NCBI GenBank assembly: GCA_009493725.1
Contig: VOGB01000003.1
Location: 1-64,000, forward strand
Source: Pseudoramibacter fermentans
Lineage (GTDB): Bacteria > Bacillota > Clostridia > Eubacteriales > Eubacteriaceae
DNA length: 64,000 nucleotides
Direction of reading: 5' to 3'
The position numbers and the translations under genes were made by a program. Below are positions 26,372-35,231 of the stretch, piece by piece (the first letter of the stretch is position 1; each line of letters starts with the position of its first letter). The notes beneath the pieces are model-generated. The model did not search any database. It saw only the letters and a list, made by a program, of their open reading frames with translations, and had not been told where the DNA came from.

Positions 26372-27418
26372 TCAATCGGCAAAGTAATCGATCTGCATCG
26401 CGTGGCGCACTTCGTCTAAAGTCTTGGCTGCCACCTGTTCGGCCTTTTCACAGTTCACCTTCAGCATATCGCGCACATCCGGCAGGCGCTGTTCCCACGC
26501 CTTGCGGCGTTCGCGGATCGGGCGCAGCCGTTCCTGGAGCACGCTGTTCAAGAAACGTTTGACCTTTACGTCGCCGAGGCCGCCCTTTTGATAGTGGGCC
26601 TTGACTTCGTCGAGGTTCGCGTAATCCGGCCAAAACGCTGCGAAATCGTCAGGTTCGCTGAACGCGTCTAAATAGGTAAATACCGGATTGCCTTCGACCT
26701 GCCCCGGATCCTGCACCCGCAGATGGTTCGGATCGGTGTACATCGACATGACTTTCTTCTTGATGTCGTCGGGTTCGTCGGACAGATAGATGCAGTTGCC
26801 CAAGGATTTGCTCATCTTTTCTTTGCCGTCCAGCCCCGGCAGACGCATGCTGGCCTGATTCTGCGGCAGCACGATTTCCGGTTCGGTCAGCGTTTCGCCG
26901 TACACCGTGTTAAATTTCCGGACGATTTCGCGGCATTGTTCGATCATCGGTTCCTGGTCTTCGCCAGCCGGCACCGTCGTCGCGTGGAACGCGGTGATGT
27001 CTGCCGCCTGACTGATCGGATAGCAGAAAAAGCCCATTGGAATGCTGGCTTCAAAACCACGCTGCTTGATTTCCGCCTTGACCGTCGGGTTGCGCTGCAC
27101 GCGGGAAACGGTCACGAGATTCATGTAGTAAAAGGTCAGCTCGGTCAGCTCCGGCACCGTCGACTGAATGAACAGCACGGATTTTTCCGGGTCCAATCCA
27201 ACCGCGAGGTAATCAAGGGCAACCTGCATGATGTTCTGGCGCACCTTTTCCGGATGTTCGGCGTTGTCCGTCAGCGCCTGAGCGTCCGCGATCATGATGT
27301 AAATATCGTCGAAATCGCCGGAATTCTGCAGCCGCACCCGTTCCCTCAGGGATCCGACGTAGTGGCCGACGTGCAGGCGGCCGGTCGGCCGGTCTCCGGT
27401 TAAAATAACTTTTTTCAT
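26372..27418 (-). CDS. trpS: Tryptophanyl-tRNA synthetase
   Basis: Class I synthetase charging tRNA-Trp. The 348-residue protein has the HIGH-type motif TGRLHVGHYVG (residues ~11-21) and KMSKS (in GKEKMSKSLGN, about residue 200). Length is within the bacterial range. It is a single-gene unit: its promoter and terminator both lie in the adjacent intergenic regions. No T-box leader is recognisable in the roughly 40-base 5' untranslated region. Confidence 0.96.
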   Translation of the reverse strand: MKKVILTGDRPTGRLHVGHYVGSLRERVRLQNSGDFDDIYIMIADAQALTDNAEHPEKVRQNIMQVALDYLAVGLDPEKSVLFIQSTVPELTELTFYYMNLVTVSRVQRNPTVKAEIKQRGFEASIPMGFFCYPISQAADITAFHATTVPAGEDQEPMIEQCREIVRKFNTVYGETLTEPEIVLPQNQASMRLPGLDGKEKMSKSLGNCIYLSDEPDDIKKKVMSMYTDPNHLRVQDPGQVEGNPVFTYLDAFSEPDDFAAFWPDYANLDEVKAHYQKGGLGDVKVKRFLNSVLQERLRPIRERRKAWEQRLPDVRDMLKVNCEKAEQVAAKTLDEVRHAMQIDYFAD

Positions 27419-27464
27419 CTATAAGCTCCTTTAAATGGATTTTGATTCTGGTTTACATTTTTGT

Positions 27465-27493
27465 ATTATATCATGCTGTGGAATTTGGTGCAA
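27465..27493 (-). promoter_or_regulatory. trpS promoter
   Basis: Minus strand: -35 TTGCAC (27488-27493), 17-base spacer, perfect -10 TATAAT (27465-27470), 47 bases before the ATG. Confidence 0.8.
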
Positions 27494-27532
27494 TTCTCTA
27501 AAGCACAGACAAGCCGAAGTACCATGCCCTCC

Positions 27533-27562
27533 AGCAAAAAACCCAGCCAATCGGCTGGGTTT
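27533..27562 (-). terminator. Terminator after the hydrogenase gene
   Basis: ACCCAGCC/GGCTGGGT stem with a short AATC-type loop, followed on the minus strand by a run of T's. It lies 23 bases after the hydrogenase stop. Confidence 0.88.
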
Positions 27563-27584
27563 GTGTGTTTTTTACTTCAATTAA

Positions 27585-29066
27585 TTATTCCGCGGCCTTC
27601 GGATCTGGCAGCGGCCCTTCGCGGTGCATGTTAAATTTCGTCAGATCGTAGCGCTTCAGGTTTTCGGTGATCGTGCGTTGATCGGCGCCTTCGATCATCT
27701 TGTCGCGGACCTTCATCGCTTTATTGGTGTCATCGTGAGCGTGGGGGCCGTGGCTGCAGCCGCCTTCGCAGGCCATCCCTTCGATAAAGTCTTCCTTCAG
27801 GCGTCCCTTGCCCATCATCATCAGCGTCGTCTTGCAGGCCTTGCCGCCGCTGACGCTCTTGATCTTCATCTGGTCGACGTCTTCGTAGCCCTGTTCCTTC
27901 ATGTATTCGACACAGGACTGCGCCACCCCGACGTCGGCGTAGCGCTTGCCGTAGATCGACGCCTGTTGATAATTTTCTTCGACCGGTTCCAGTTCGACAC
28001 CTGCGGCCTTCATAATCGCGTGAAGTTCAGCAAAAGTCAGTACGTAATCGGCGTTGCCCGGAATCTTCTGATCGACGACTTCGGATTTTTTCGCGGTACA
28101 TGGGCCGGCGAAAACAGTGATGCACCCCGGATGTTCCGCCTTGATCATTCTGGACAGCTCGCACATCGGCGAAAGTGCCGTCGAAATGCAGTCTTTGTTT
28201 TCCGGATAATGACGCAGAATCATGTTGACAAAGGCCGGGCAGCAGGACGTCGTGCGTTTTTCGCCGTTCTTAAAGGCTTCGTACCATTCCGGTGCTTCTG
28301 CCGCCGTGGTTAAATCGCCGCCAAGGCCGACTTCGATGTAATCTTCAAAGCCCACTTCCTTCGCCGCCTTCCGCCAGCTGGCCATGGTGATGTCCTTGCC
28401 GTACTGACCTTCCACAGCCGGCGCGATCATCAGATAAACCGGCGTATTGCTCTTGAGCGCCTTGATCACCGGCACGATCGCCGTCTTCGTCGAGATGGCG
28501 CCGAAGGGGCAGGCGTGGATGCACTGGCCGCAGCGGATACATTTTTCTTCATCGATAACTGACAGCCCATCTTCGTTGTAGGTCAGCGCGCCGACCGGGC
28601 AGGAGTTTTTGCACGGGCGGACCAGATGCGCGATCGCGTTGTACGGGCAGGCCTTCGCGCACATCCCGCATTCGCGGCATTTATTCGCGTCGATTCTCGA
28701 GCGTTTTTCACCGGGGTGAATCGCGCCGAAACGGCAGGCCCCTAAACACGCCTTGCCCAGACAGTTCTGGCAGTTGTCGGTGACGATGTAACTCGAAATC
28801 GGGCAGTCCGCGCAGGCCGGTTCGATGACCTGGATGACGTTGCCATTGTCCACCGCGCCCGGCGCTTTGCCTTCAGCCAGGCGGATACGCTGGCGGACCA
28901 CTTCTCTTTCCTTGTAGACACAGCAGCGGTAGTGCGGAATCATCCCCGGAATGATTTCTTCCGGCAGGTTGTCCCGTTCTTCTTCCAATGTACCTTCAAA
29001 CGTTTTTTTCGCGACGTGATATAAAACTTTATGCTTTAGCGAAATAATGCGCCCATCATTACTCAA
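27585..29066 (-). CDS. [FeFe]-hydrogenase, group B-like, monomeric
   Basis: Predicted iron hydrogenase exchanging protons and H2 with ferredoxin. The 493-residue protein has an N-terminal cysteine-rich region (cysteines 99/102/107/111), ferredoxin motifs (130-140, with 152/156; and 176-186), then the H-cluster domain: TSCCPAFV (273-280), GPCTAKKSE (321-329) and EGMACEGGC (429-437). The TSCCPA and PCTAKK forms and the shortened third motif fit group B rather than group A (TSCCPGW). The start is a TTG at 29066 chosen because AAGGAGG lies eight bases upstream. No maturation genes or partner subunits are in the window. Catalytic direction is unknown. Confidence 0.88.
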   Translation of the reverse strand: MSNDGRIISLKHKVLYHVAKKTFEGTLEEERDNLPEEIIPGMIPHYRCCVYKEREVVRQRIRLAEGKAPGAVDNGNVIQVIEPACADCPISSYIVTDNCQNCLGKACLGACRFGAIHPGEKRSRIDANKCRECGMCAKACPYNAIAHLVRPCKNSCPVGALTYNEDGLSVIDEEKCIRCGQCIHACPFGAISTKTAIVPVIKALKSNTPVYLMIAPAVEGQYGKDITMASWRKAAKEVGFEDYIEVGLGGDLTTAAEAPEWYEAFKNGEKRTTSCCPAFVNMILRHYPENKDCISTALSPMCELSRMIKAEHPGCITVFAGPCTAKKSEVVDQKIPGNADYVLTFAELHAIMKAAGVELEPVEENYQQASIYGKRYADVGVAQSCVEYMKEQGYEDVDQMKIKSVSGGKACKTTLMMMGKGRLKEDFIEGMACEGGCSHGPHAHDDTNKAMKVRDKMIEGADQRTITENLKRYDLTKFNMHREGPLPDPKAAE

Positions 29067-29276
29067 TACCGTTTCCTCCTTCTTTTTTACATCGAAGCGG
29101 AATGACCTCTCTCCTTAAGGCCAGCCCGCTCAAATCAGTCCTTCTTTTAATTGACATTTCTTTAACATTATTGTATCAAAATGATGTTTGAAATTAAATG
29201 CAAAAATAAGCCGACTTTTTCGGCCCTTATAAATGCCAATTCAACAAAAAATTATCCTTTTCTTTTAATTGTTTTC

Positions 29277-29305
29277 ATTATATCACGATTTCCTATTTTT
29301 GTTGA
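29277..29305 (-). promoter_or_regulatory. Possible hydrogenase promoter
   Basis: Minus strand perfect -10 TATAAT (29277-29282) with a weak -35 TCAACA at 17 bases (29300-29305). The 5' leader would be about 210 nt and contains a small GGCCGA/TCGGC hairpin near 29211-29226. The insertion element begins 34 bases upstream. Confidence 0.5.
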
Positions 29306-29318
29306 AGAAAATAAAAAA

Positions 29319-29338
29319 AACAGGGCAAAAGCCCTGTT
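29319..29338. repeat. Left 20-base target duplication (terminator hairpin)
   Basis: AACAGGGCAAAAGCCCTGTT, identical to 30961-30980. It is itself a stem-loop, and on this side still has its original run of eight A's (T's on the minus strand) at 29313-29320, so this copy is the functional-looking terminator. Confidence 0.9.
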
Positions 29339-29353
29339 CAGACTGTAGACAAA
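29339..29353 (+). repeat. Left terminal inverted repeat of the IS
   Basis: CAGACTGTAGACAAA, matching the complement of the right end at 14 of 15 positions. Confidence 0.88.
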
Positions 29354-29386
29354 CGAGGCTCTGAGAAAATACTCAGAGCCTCGTTT
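29351..29386 (-). terminator. Hairpin at the transposase 3' end
   Basis: Perfect 15-base stem (29351-29365 with 29372-29386) and a 6-base loop, overlapping the transposase stop region and the left IS end. It resembles a transposase terminator with a short U-run. Confidence 0.55.
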
Positions 29387-30816
29387 GATTTAATATCAAG
29401 CTGCAATTTGTAGATTTATAAATTGAAATCGAAATATAGGACGATTCGGTCCCGGGTGTTTTTTTTCTAAATAATATTTTTGCTAGTTTTTTTAGATTCA
29501 TGCATGCGAAAGTAAGCCCACTTTCATTCTCATCGGGCTTTACCGTACATTTGTGTATATCGGAATCCATGCGCTTCCTTCGCTGTTCCGAAGATTCTCT
29601 CGATCGTTTCCTTTCTGCGGTTGTAAATGTCCTTCATTCCGATGGTGTGTCGGATGTCTTCGCAGATTTCCATGTAATTTTCCCAAAGATGTCGGCTGAC
29701 GACTTTGACGTGGTTTTTGCTATGCGTGCACTGGCTGAGATAAGGACAGTCTTTACATATTCAGAACGCTTTTGTATTCCCTGAAGCCTTCGCGGTTGGT
29801 GGTTGAATATTTTAAAATTTGATTATGGGGACAGATGTAACAGTCAAAAGCTTCATCGTGACGTACTCATATTTTTTGAAAAATCCCTTTTTCGTCATTG
29901 GTCGTTATACGGGAAAACGGGTTTGATGCCATCGTCTATGAGCAGCTTGGCAATCGCAGGGGTTTTGTAGCCTGCGTCCGCTACAATGATTTTTGGATGA
30001 TTGTTTTTTATCTTGTCATAAAGGCCTTTAAAGGCCGACTGTCTGCAGATTTCCGGGAAAACGTCATAAGCTAAATCCATCCGTTTCGATCGCAGGCGGT
30101 TTGCGCGGTGTAAGCGAAAACTTGTTTGTTTTCCCTTTGTGAAACCATCCGCTTTCCGGATCGGTTGTGCTGACTTTGATTTCTCGTGTCTTTCCTGATA
30201 ACGTGGATGATCGTCGTCATCATCATCTTGCTGATTGTCTTTATCTTTCAATGGCTTTTATGATGAGCTTCTCTGTCCCTTTGATTTCCTGCATTAATTG
30301 TGCTTCATAAAACATCGCTTCATTTTGGGCGATCTTCTTCTGTTTCTTTTTGTTGTTGGCTCTCGCTTTGATATGAGTAGCATCTACAAAGATTTCACTG
30401 GGATCAATCAACTTGTGATGGTAACATTCAAAGGATATGCGCAAAGATTTGTTCAAAAGGTCTGTGTCTTTGAAACGCCGGGTATAGTTCTTGCTGAAAG
30501 TGGAAAAGTGCGGCACCTTGTCGTGCATATCTAAACCGAGAAACCAGCGGTACGCGACATTGACTTCAATTTCTTTTATGGTTTGGCGCATACTTTTGAT
30601 GCCGTAAGGTATGGATAAATGGAATTTTAATCAACACAACTGGATCGATGCTTGGACGGCCCTGATCTGCCGAATACTTTTCCTCAACCATTTCATAGAT
30701 AAATGACCAGTCAATGCCCTCATCGATCATTCGAAGAAGATGATCTTTTGGACTAAGTCGTCCATACAAAATATTTGAATTTGATCTCGTTTCTTCTCAC
30801 CGTTTTGTGTCAGCAT
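29373..30816 (-). pseudogene. IS1182-family transposase, multiply frameshifted
   Basis: The reading frame begins at an ATG at 30816 (MLTQNGEKKRDQIQI) and is recovered only by changing frame several times: near 30760 (between CMDDLV and LSPKDHLLRMIDEG), near 30600 (between KIPFIHTL and YGIKSMRQTIKEIEV), near 30245, at least once within 30060-30190 (where residues between a HP...R and FKGLYDKIK are scrambled), and again between about 29895 and 29570 before the C-terminal GLTFACMNLKKLAKILFR. The intact protein would be near 480 residues. Single-base to few-base indels, not a large deletion, broke it. Confidence 0.88.
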
Positions 30817-30919
30817 CTTTTTCTCCTGCTTACTGAATGCATGGCCTGTTTCTATTATTGCTAATTTTACCACGTTTGTATTGCGACAGGTGAAAAATGA
30901 CTGACTGCTATAAAAAAAC

Positions 30920-30949
30920 AAAGCCTAGAGCGTTTCCCTCTAGACTTTG
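30920..30949. repeat. Imperfect hairpin near the right IS end
   Basis: CAAAGCCTAGAG pairs with CTCTAGACTTTG with one mismatch around a short loop, just inside the right inverted repeat. Such end hairpins can block incoming transcription or translation of the transposase. Confidence 0.5.
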
Positions 30950-30960
30950 TCGACAGTCTG
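30946..30960 (-). repeat. Right terminal inverted repeat of the IS
   Basis: TTTGTCGACAGTCTG, the inverted counterpart of 29339-29353. Confidence 0.88.
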
Positions 30961-30980
30961 AACAGGGCAAAAGCCCTGTT
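30961..30980. repeat. Right 20-base target duplication (terminator hairpin)
   Basis: AACAGGGCAAAAGCCCTGTT, identical to 29319-29338. This copy is adjacent to sufU but no longer followed on the minus strand by a T-run, because the IS end now occupies that position. Confidence 0.9.
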
Positions 30981-31009
30981 AAATTGAGGTAAATTATTCA
31001 GTTGTCTGC

Positions 31010-31483
31010 TTAATGATTTTCGGTGGAAACCGGCTGAGGATTGGCCTGGTCGGCTTCCCCGGTCAGCATTTCCTTGAGGGTGTGCCATCCGAGCACCGCG
31101 CATTTGACACGCGCCGGCATGTGGGCGATGTCCTGAAGGGACGCCGCTTCTTCAAGCTCGTCCATTTCTTCGTCGGAAAGGTGGCCTTCCTTGATCATTT
31201 TGAGGAAAAGATCCGCGAGACGCAGCGCTTCTTCTTTCGTTTTGCCGATAATCAAATCGAACATCATGTCCGCAGAGGCCTGAGAAATCGCGCAGCCGTC
31301 GCCTTCGAAGGCGCCCTTCTGAATGATGCCGTTGTCGTCGACATCGAGATGGACCCAGATGTCATCGCCGCAGCTCGGGTTCAGGCCTTCGCAGGTCATA
31401 TTGGCGTCTTCCAACTCGTGCTTGTGCGCCGGGTGGAGGTTGTGCTCCGTCAGCACTTCATTGTAAAAGGTTCGGTTATTCAT
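31010..31483 (-). CDS. sufU: SufU-type iron-sulfur/zinc sulfur-transfer protein
   Basis: Accepts sulfur from SufS during Fe-S cluster assembly. The 157-residue protein has the three conserved cysteines of SufU: in NPSCGDDI (about residue 37), EGDGCAIS (about 62) and RVKCAVLGWHTL (about 124), with the Asp of GDD. SufU differs from IscU by an insertion between the second and third cysteines, seen here. It overlaps sufS by eight bases and is the last gene of sufCBDSU. Its downstream terminator is interrupted by the IS. Confidence 0.94.
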   Translation of the reverse strand: MNNRTFYNEVLTEHNLHPAHKHELEDANMTCEGLNPSCGDDIWVHLDVDDNGIIQKGAFEGDGCAISQASADMMFDLIIGKTKEEALRLADLFLKMIKEGHLSDEEMDELEEAASLQDIAHMPARVKCAVLGWHTLKEMLTGEADQANPQPVSTENH

Positions 31484-32711
31484 CGTATCCCATTTCCTTT
31501 CTGATCATGCCCACTGCATCGGCCAGACGGTCGATTTCTTCCGTCGTGTTGTAGAAGGCCAGGCTGGCCCGCGTCGTCGACGGCACCCCGAGATAATGGT
31601 GCAGCGGTTCGGCGCAGTGGTGGCCAGCCCGCACCGCAATGCGGTTTTCCGATAAAATCGTCGTGATGTCGTGCGGATGCACCCCGTCGATCGCGAAGGC
31701 GATAATGCCGTGGTGATTTTCCGGTTCGTCCGCCCCGATGATGTTCACGTGGGGAATGGCCTTCAGGCGGTCCATCGCGTAAGTAGTCAATTCCAGCTCG
31801 CGGGCCGCAATCTGGTCGATGCCGATGTCGTTCATAAAGTCGATGGCCGCAGCTAAGCCGACGGCGCCGCCGACGTTGACGGTCCCCGCTTCAAAGCGGT
31901 GGGGCACTTCGGTCCAAACGATGCGGTCCGTCGTGACGATATCGATGGTTTCGCCGCCGGTCATAAACGGCGGCATCTTGTTCAGCCATTCGCTCTTGCC
32001 GTACAGCACGCCGATGCCCATCGGCGCGTACATCTTGTGCCCGGAAAAGGCGAAGAAATCGCAGTCCATCGCCGCGACGTCGATTTTCGAATGGGGCACG
32101 CTCTGAGCCCCGTCGACGACGATAATCGTGCCTTGTTCGTGGCAGATCTTCGCAAAGTCCGCGATCGGCAGAATCCGTCCTAATACATTGGACATTTCCG
32201 TGACGGCGACGATTTTTGTCTTCGGCGTCAGCGCTGCTTTAAAAGCGTCGACGCTGATGCTGCCGTCCTTTTCACAGTTTAAGTAATGCACCTTGGCGCC
32301 GGTCTGTTCCGCGAGCATCCGCCAAGGCAGCATATTAGAGTGGTGTTCCATGATCCCGACGAGGATTTCATCCCCTTCGCCGATTTTCAAATAACGGCCC
32401 ATGCTGTAAGCCACGAGGTTCAAGCTTTCGCTGGCATTGCGCGTGAAGATGATGTCTTCCTTCTTCGGCGCGTTGATGAAATCCGCCACCTTCTGTCTGG
32501 CGTTTTCGTAAGCGTCCGTTGCCGCGACGCTCAAATCGTAGAGTCCGCGGAACGGATTGGCGTTTTCAGTCTGGTAATAATGGGTGACCGCGTCGAGCAC
32601 CCGCTGCGGCTTCTGCACCGTTGCCGAGTTGTCGAGGTAGGCCAGATCGGTCTGATTCAGAATCGGAAATTCCTTCCGAACCGCCGCTACATCAATTGTT
32701 GATTTTGCCAT
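31476..32711 (-). CDS. sufS: Cysteine desulfurase SufS
   Basis: PLP enzyme that takes sulfur from cysteine for Fe-S assembly. The 411-residue protein has the PLP lysine in FSGHKMYAPMGIGVLYG (about residue 223) and the persulfide cysteine in VRAGHHCAEPLHH (about 362). Group II desulfurase features match SufS. The ATG at 32711 follows GAGGTG six bases upstream; a GTG nine bases earlier is less likely. Ten bases separate it from sufD. Confidence 0.96.
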   Translation of the reverse strand: MAKSTIDVAAVRKEFPILNQTDLAYLDNSATVQKPQRVLDAVTHYYQTENANPFRGLYDLSVAATDAYENARQKVADFINAPKKEDIIFTRNASESLNLVAYSMGRYLKIGEGDEILVGIMEHHSNMLPWRMLAEQTGAKVHYLNCEKDGSISVDAFKAALTPKTKIVAVTEMSNVLGRILPIADFAKICHEQGTIIVVDGAQSVPHSKIDVAAMDCDFFAFSGHKMYAPMGIGVLYGKSEWLNKMPPFMTGGETIDIVTTDRIVWTEVPHRFEAGTVNVGGAVGLAAAIDFMNDIGIDQIAARELELTTYAMDRLKAIPHVNIIGADEPENHHGIIAFAIDGVHPHDITTILSENRIAVRAGHHCAEPLHHYLGVPSTTRASLAFYNTTEEIDRLADAVGMIRKEMGYDE

Positions 32712-32721
32712 TCCATTCACC

Positions 32722-33795
32722 TCATTCTTTTCCCGCGCGCTGATGCGCTTCGATGTAGGCCTGCACGTCTTCGCGGACGGCCTGATCCGGAATCAAACGG
32801 CTCGCCGCCTCCAATTTCGACTTGGCAATCAATTCGTAGATGTCGTCGGCGTTCATCCCACGGCTTTCCATATAGAACATCAGCTCGTCGTCCAGCTTGC
32901 CGATCGTCGCGCCGTGATTCCCTTCGACGTCTTCTTCCGCGCAGAGAATCAGCGGAATCGTCTTGTTGACCACGGTGTCATCCATCAGCATCACATCTTC
33001 CTTTTCGTTGCCGACACTGCCGGCCGCACCGTATTTGAAATCGATGGTGCCTCGGAATAATTTTTCGGCCCGATCTCTCAAAACGCCGGCGGAGTTGATG
33101 GCGCTTTCGGTCTTCTTGCCGTGATGGAGAGCGATGTAGTTGGTGTCCAACAGATCTTCGTTCTGCACCAGATAAGCGACGTCGGCCTTGAAGCTCGAGC
33201 GGTCGCCTTTCAGGTCCGCCTGGCACCCCACGTAGGTGTCCGCCGCGTCCATCACCAGATGGACCACTTCAAACCGGGCGTCATCTTCGAGTACGGCGCC
33301 GACATCGTTGAAAATGCGCTGGCCTGCGCCGCCTCGGTGAATCTGCACCAGCGTCACCGCCGACCCCTTCGCGAGGTGCAGCTTGGTCGAAAAGCCTGCG
33401 GTGCCGGCCGCATTGTCTGACTGGCCTGCGAAGTCCATGATAATCGTCAGCGCGCTGTCTGCGGCAATGTCAAAGCGTGTGGCTGACGCCGTCGTGGCGC
33501 CGCCTTTTAAGGTGTAGGTCAGCTTCAGCGGTTCTTCAATGTGCTGGCCCGCTTCGGTGTGATACGCCGCCGGTTCTGCGGTCTGAATCCACCGGTCGTA
33601 ATCCGGGCCCATCCCGCCGCCGATCGGCGCGAGGTCCGCGCCTTCAGCGAGAGCTGCCGGCTTGACCGTTTCCGCTTCAAGGGTGCCGCTCTGTGTATCG
33701 ACTGCCACGTGGGCGTCGTTCATCTTCAGCCAGTTCCAGGTCTGCCCCGGCAGGCGGTTGACGACTAAATTTGTTGCTTGTTCCTGTGCGCTCAT
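32722..33795 (-). CDS. sufD: Fe-S cluster assembly protein SufD
   Basis: Scaffold component that forms the SufBCD complex. The 357-residue protein ends with the SufB/SufD core (EGNHGATIGKLDDELMFYMESRG, about 297-319), the right-handed beta-helix family. The N-terminal half is divergent, as usual for SufD. Starts at 33795 or 33801 are both plausible; AGGGTG six bases ahead of 33795 favours it. It overlaps or abuts the sufB stop. Confidence 0.92.
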   Translation of the reverse strand: MSAQEQATNLVVNRLPGQTWNWLKMNDAHVAVDTQSGTLEAETVKPAALAEGADLAPIGGGMGPDYDRWIQTAEPAAYHTEAGQHIEEPLKLTYTLKGGATTASATRFDIAADSALTIIMDFAGQSDNAAGTAGFSTKLHLAKGSAVTLVQIHRGGAGQRIFNDVGAVLEDDARFEVVHLVMDAADTYVGCQADLKGDRSSFKADVAYLVQNEDLLDTNYIALHHGKKTESAINSAGVLRDRAEKLFRGTIDFKYGAAGSVGNEKEDVMLMDDTVVNKTIPLILCAEEDVEGNHGATIGKLDDELMFYMESRGMNADDIYELIAKSKLEAASRLIPDQAVREDVQAYIEAHQRAGKE

Positions 33796-33800
33796 GGTCA

Positions 33801-35216
33801 TCACCCTATCGTTCCTTTCATTTCCAAACGGATCAAATTGTTCATTTCAACGGCGTATTCCAGCGGCAGTTCCTTGGACACGTTGTCGGCGAAACCGCTG
33901 ACGATCATCGCCCGAGCGTCTTCTTCGGAGATGCCGCGGGACATCAGATAGAAGACCGCTTCGTCACTGATTCGGCCGATCTTCGCTTCGTGGCCGACAT
34001 CGGCGTCTTGTGTCCGGACGTCCATCGCCGGAATGGTATCTGATCTCGAAATGTCGTCGAGCATCAGCGATGCGCAGCTCACCGACGATTTCGCGCCTTT
34101 CGCCTTGTTGTTGACCACAACGGATGAGCGGTAGGTGGAAATCCCGCCGTCCTTCGAAATGGATTTGGCGGAGACGACCGACGTCGTGTTCGGCGCATTG
34201 TGAACCACCTTCATCCCGGTGTCGAGGTTCTGGCCCTTGCCGGCGAAGGTGATGCCGGTGTATTCCATCTGTGCGCCGGCGCCGTTCAAAATCGTCATCG
34301 GGTACAGATAGGAGACGTGGGATCCGAAGGATCCGGAGACCCATTCCATCTTGCCACCTTCTTCGATCTTGGCCCGCTTGGTGTTCAGGTTGTACATGTT
34401 CTTCGACCAGTTTTCAATGGTTGAATAGCGCAGTCTCGCATTTTTGCCGACGAAGAGTTCGACGGCTCCGGCGTGGAGATTGGCCACGTTGTACTTCGGC
34501 GCGGAGCACCCTTCGATGAAGTGAAGGTCTGCCCCTTCGTCGACGATGATCAGCGTGTGTTCAAACTGTCCGGCGCCTGGCGCGTTGAGTCTGAAATAGG
34601 ACTGCAGAGGAATTTCAACCGAGACGCCCTTCGGCACGTAGACGAAGGAACCGCCGGACCAGACCGCCCCGTGGAGGGCTGCAAATTTATGATCGTGCGG
34701 CGTGATCAGGTGCATGAAGTGTTCTTTAATCATGTCCGCGTATTCGCCGTGAAGGGCGGATTCGATGTCAGTGTAGACAACCCCTTGTTCCGCGACTTCC
34801 TTGCGGACGTTGTGGTACACCAGCTCGGAGTCGTACTGAGCGCCGACACCAGCTAAGGATTTCCGTTCCGCCTGAGGAATGCCGAGACGTTCAAAGGTGT
34901 CCTTGATGTCCTTCGGCACGTCTTCCCAATTGGCGCTCATTTTGGTCTTCGGCCGCACGTAGGTGACGATGTCGTCCATGTTCAGCCCGTCGATCGGCGG
35001 CCCCCATTGGCCCATTCCCTTCTGGTTGAAAATTTCCAGGGACTTCAGCCGAAGATCCCGCATCCATTTGGGATCGTTCTTTTCTTCCGAAATCTGTTCG
35101 ACAATTTCAGGGGTCAGCCCGCTGTCGACCTTATAAAAATCTTTGTCGTTTTCGTCGTACCGGAAATCGTAAAGCGACCGATCGACGTCTTCGACGTATG
35201 TTTTTTCTTTGCTCAT
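33801..35216 (-). CDS. sufB: Fe-S cluster assembly scaffold SufB
   Basis: Core scaffold of the SUF pathway on which clusters are built with SufC and SufD. The 471-residue protein is close to the usual length and shows SGGSFVYVPKGV (about 195), IEGCSAPKY (about 240) and the highly conserved C-terminal VGHEAKIGRISDEAVFYLMSRG (about 415). It follows sufC by 15 bases. Confidence 0.97.
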   Translation of the reverse strand: MSKEKTYVEDVDRSLYDFRYDENDKDFYKVDSGLTPEIVEQISEEKNDPKWMRDLRLKSLEIFNQKGMGQWGPPIDGLNMDDIVTYVRPKTKMSANWEDVPKDIKDTFERLGIPQAERKSLAGVGAQYDSELVYHNVRKEVAEQGVVYTDIESALHGEYADMIKEHFMHLITPHDHKFAALHGAVWSGGSFVYVPKGVSVEIPLQSYFRLNAPGAGQFEHTLIIVDEGADLHFIEGCSAPKYNVANLHAGAVELFVGKNARLRYSTIENWSKNMYNLNTKRAKIEEGGKMEWVSGSFGSHVSYLYPMTILNGAGAQMEYTGITFAGKGQNLDTGMKVVHNAPNTTSVVSAKSISKDGGISTYRSSVVVNNKAKGAKSSVSCASLMLDDISRSDTIPAMDVRTQDADVGHEAKIGRISDEAVFYLMSRGISEEDARAMIVSGFADNVSKELPLEYAVEMNNLIRLEMKGTIG

Positions 35217-35231
35217 CAGCCGTCCTCCGAT

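Larger units (their letters stand above)
29339..30960 (-). mobile_element. IS1182-family insertion sequence, decayed
   Basis: A 1622-base element bounded by 15-base inverted repeats: CAGACTGTAGACAAA at 29339-29353 and, inverted, CAGACTGTCGACAAA at 30946-30960 (14 of 15 match). It is flanked by identical 20-base direct repeats that form the suf terminator hairpin. Inside lies one transposase gene on the minus strand, broken by several frameshifts. Fragments read like IS1182-family transposase (MLTQNGEKKRDQIQI start, GRPSIDPVVLIKIPFI, KVPHFSTF, VADAGYKTPAIAK, LTFACMNLKKLAKI). Length fits the family. It is probably immobile by itself. Confidence 0.9.

Noticed and set aside
29067..29318. Riboswitch or small RNA in the long hydrogenase leader
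   Set aside because: Only one small GGCCGA hairpin is visible and nothing matches a riboswitch core I know.
29500..29784. 94-residue plus-strand frame inside the IS as a passenger gene
   Set aside because: It is antisense to the decayed transposase C-terminal region, which explains its sequence.
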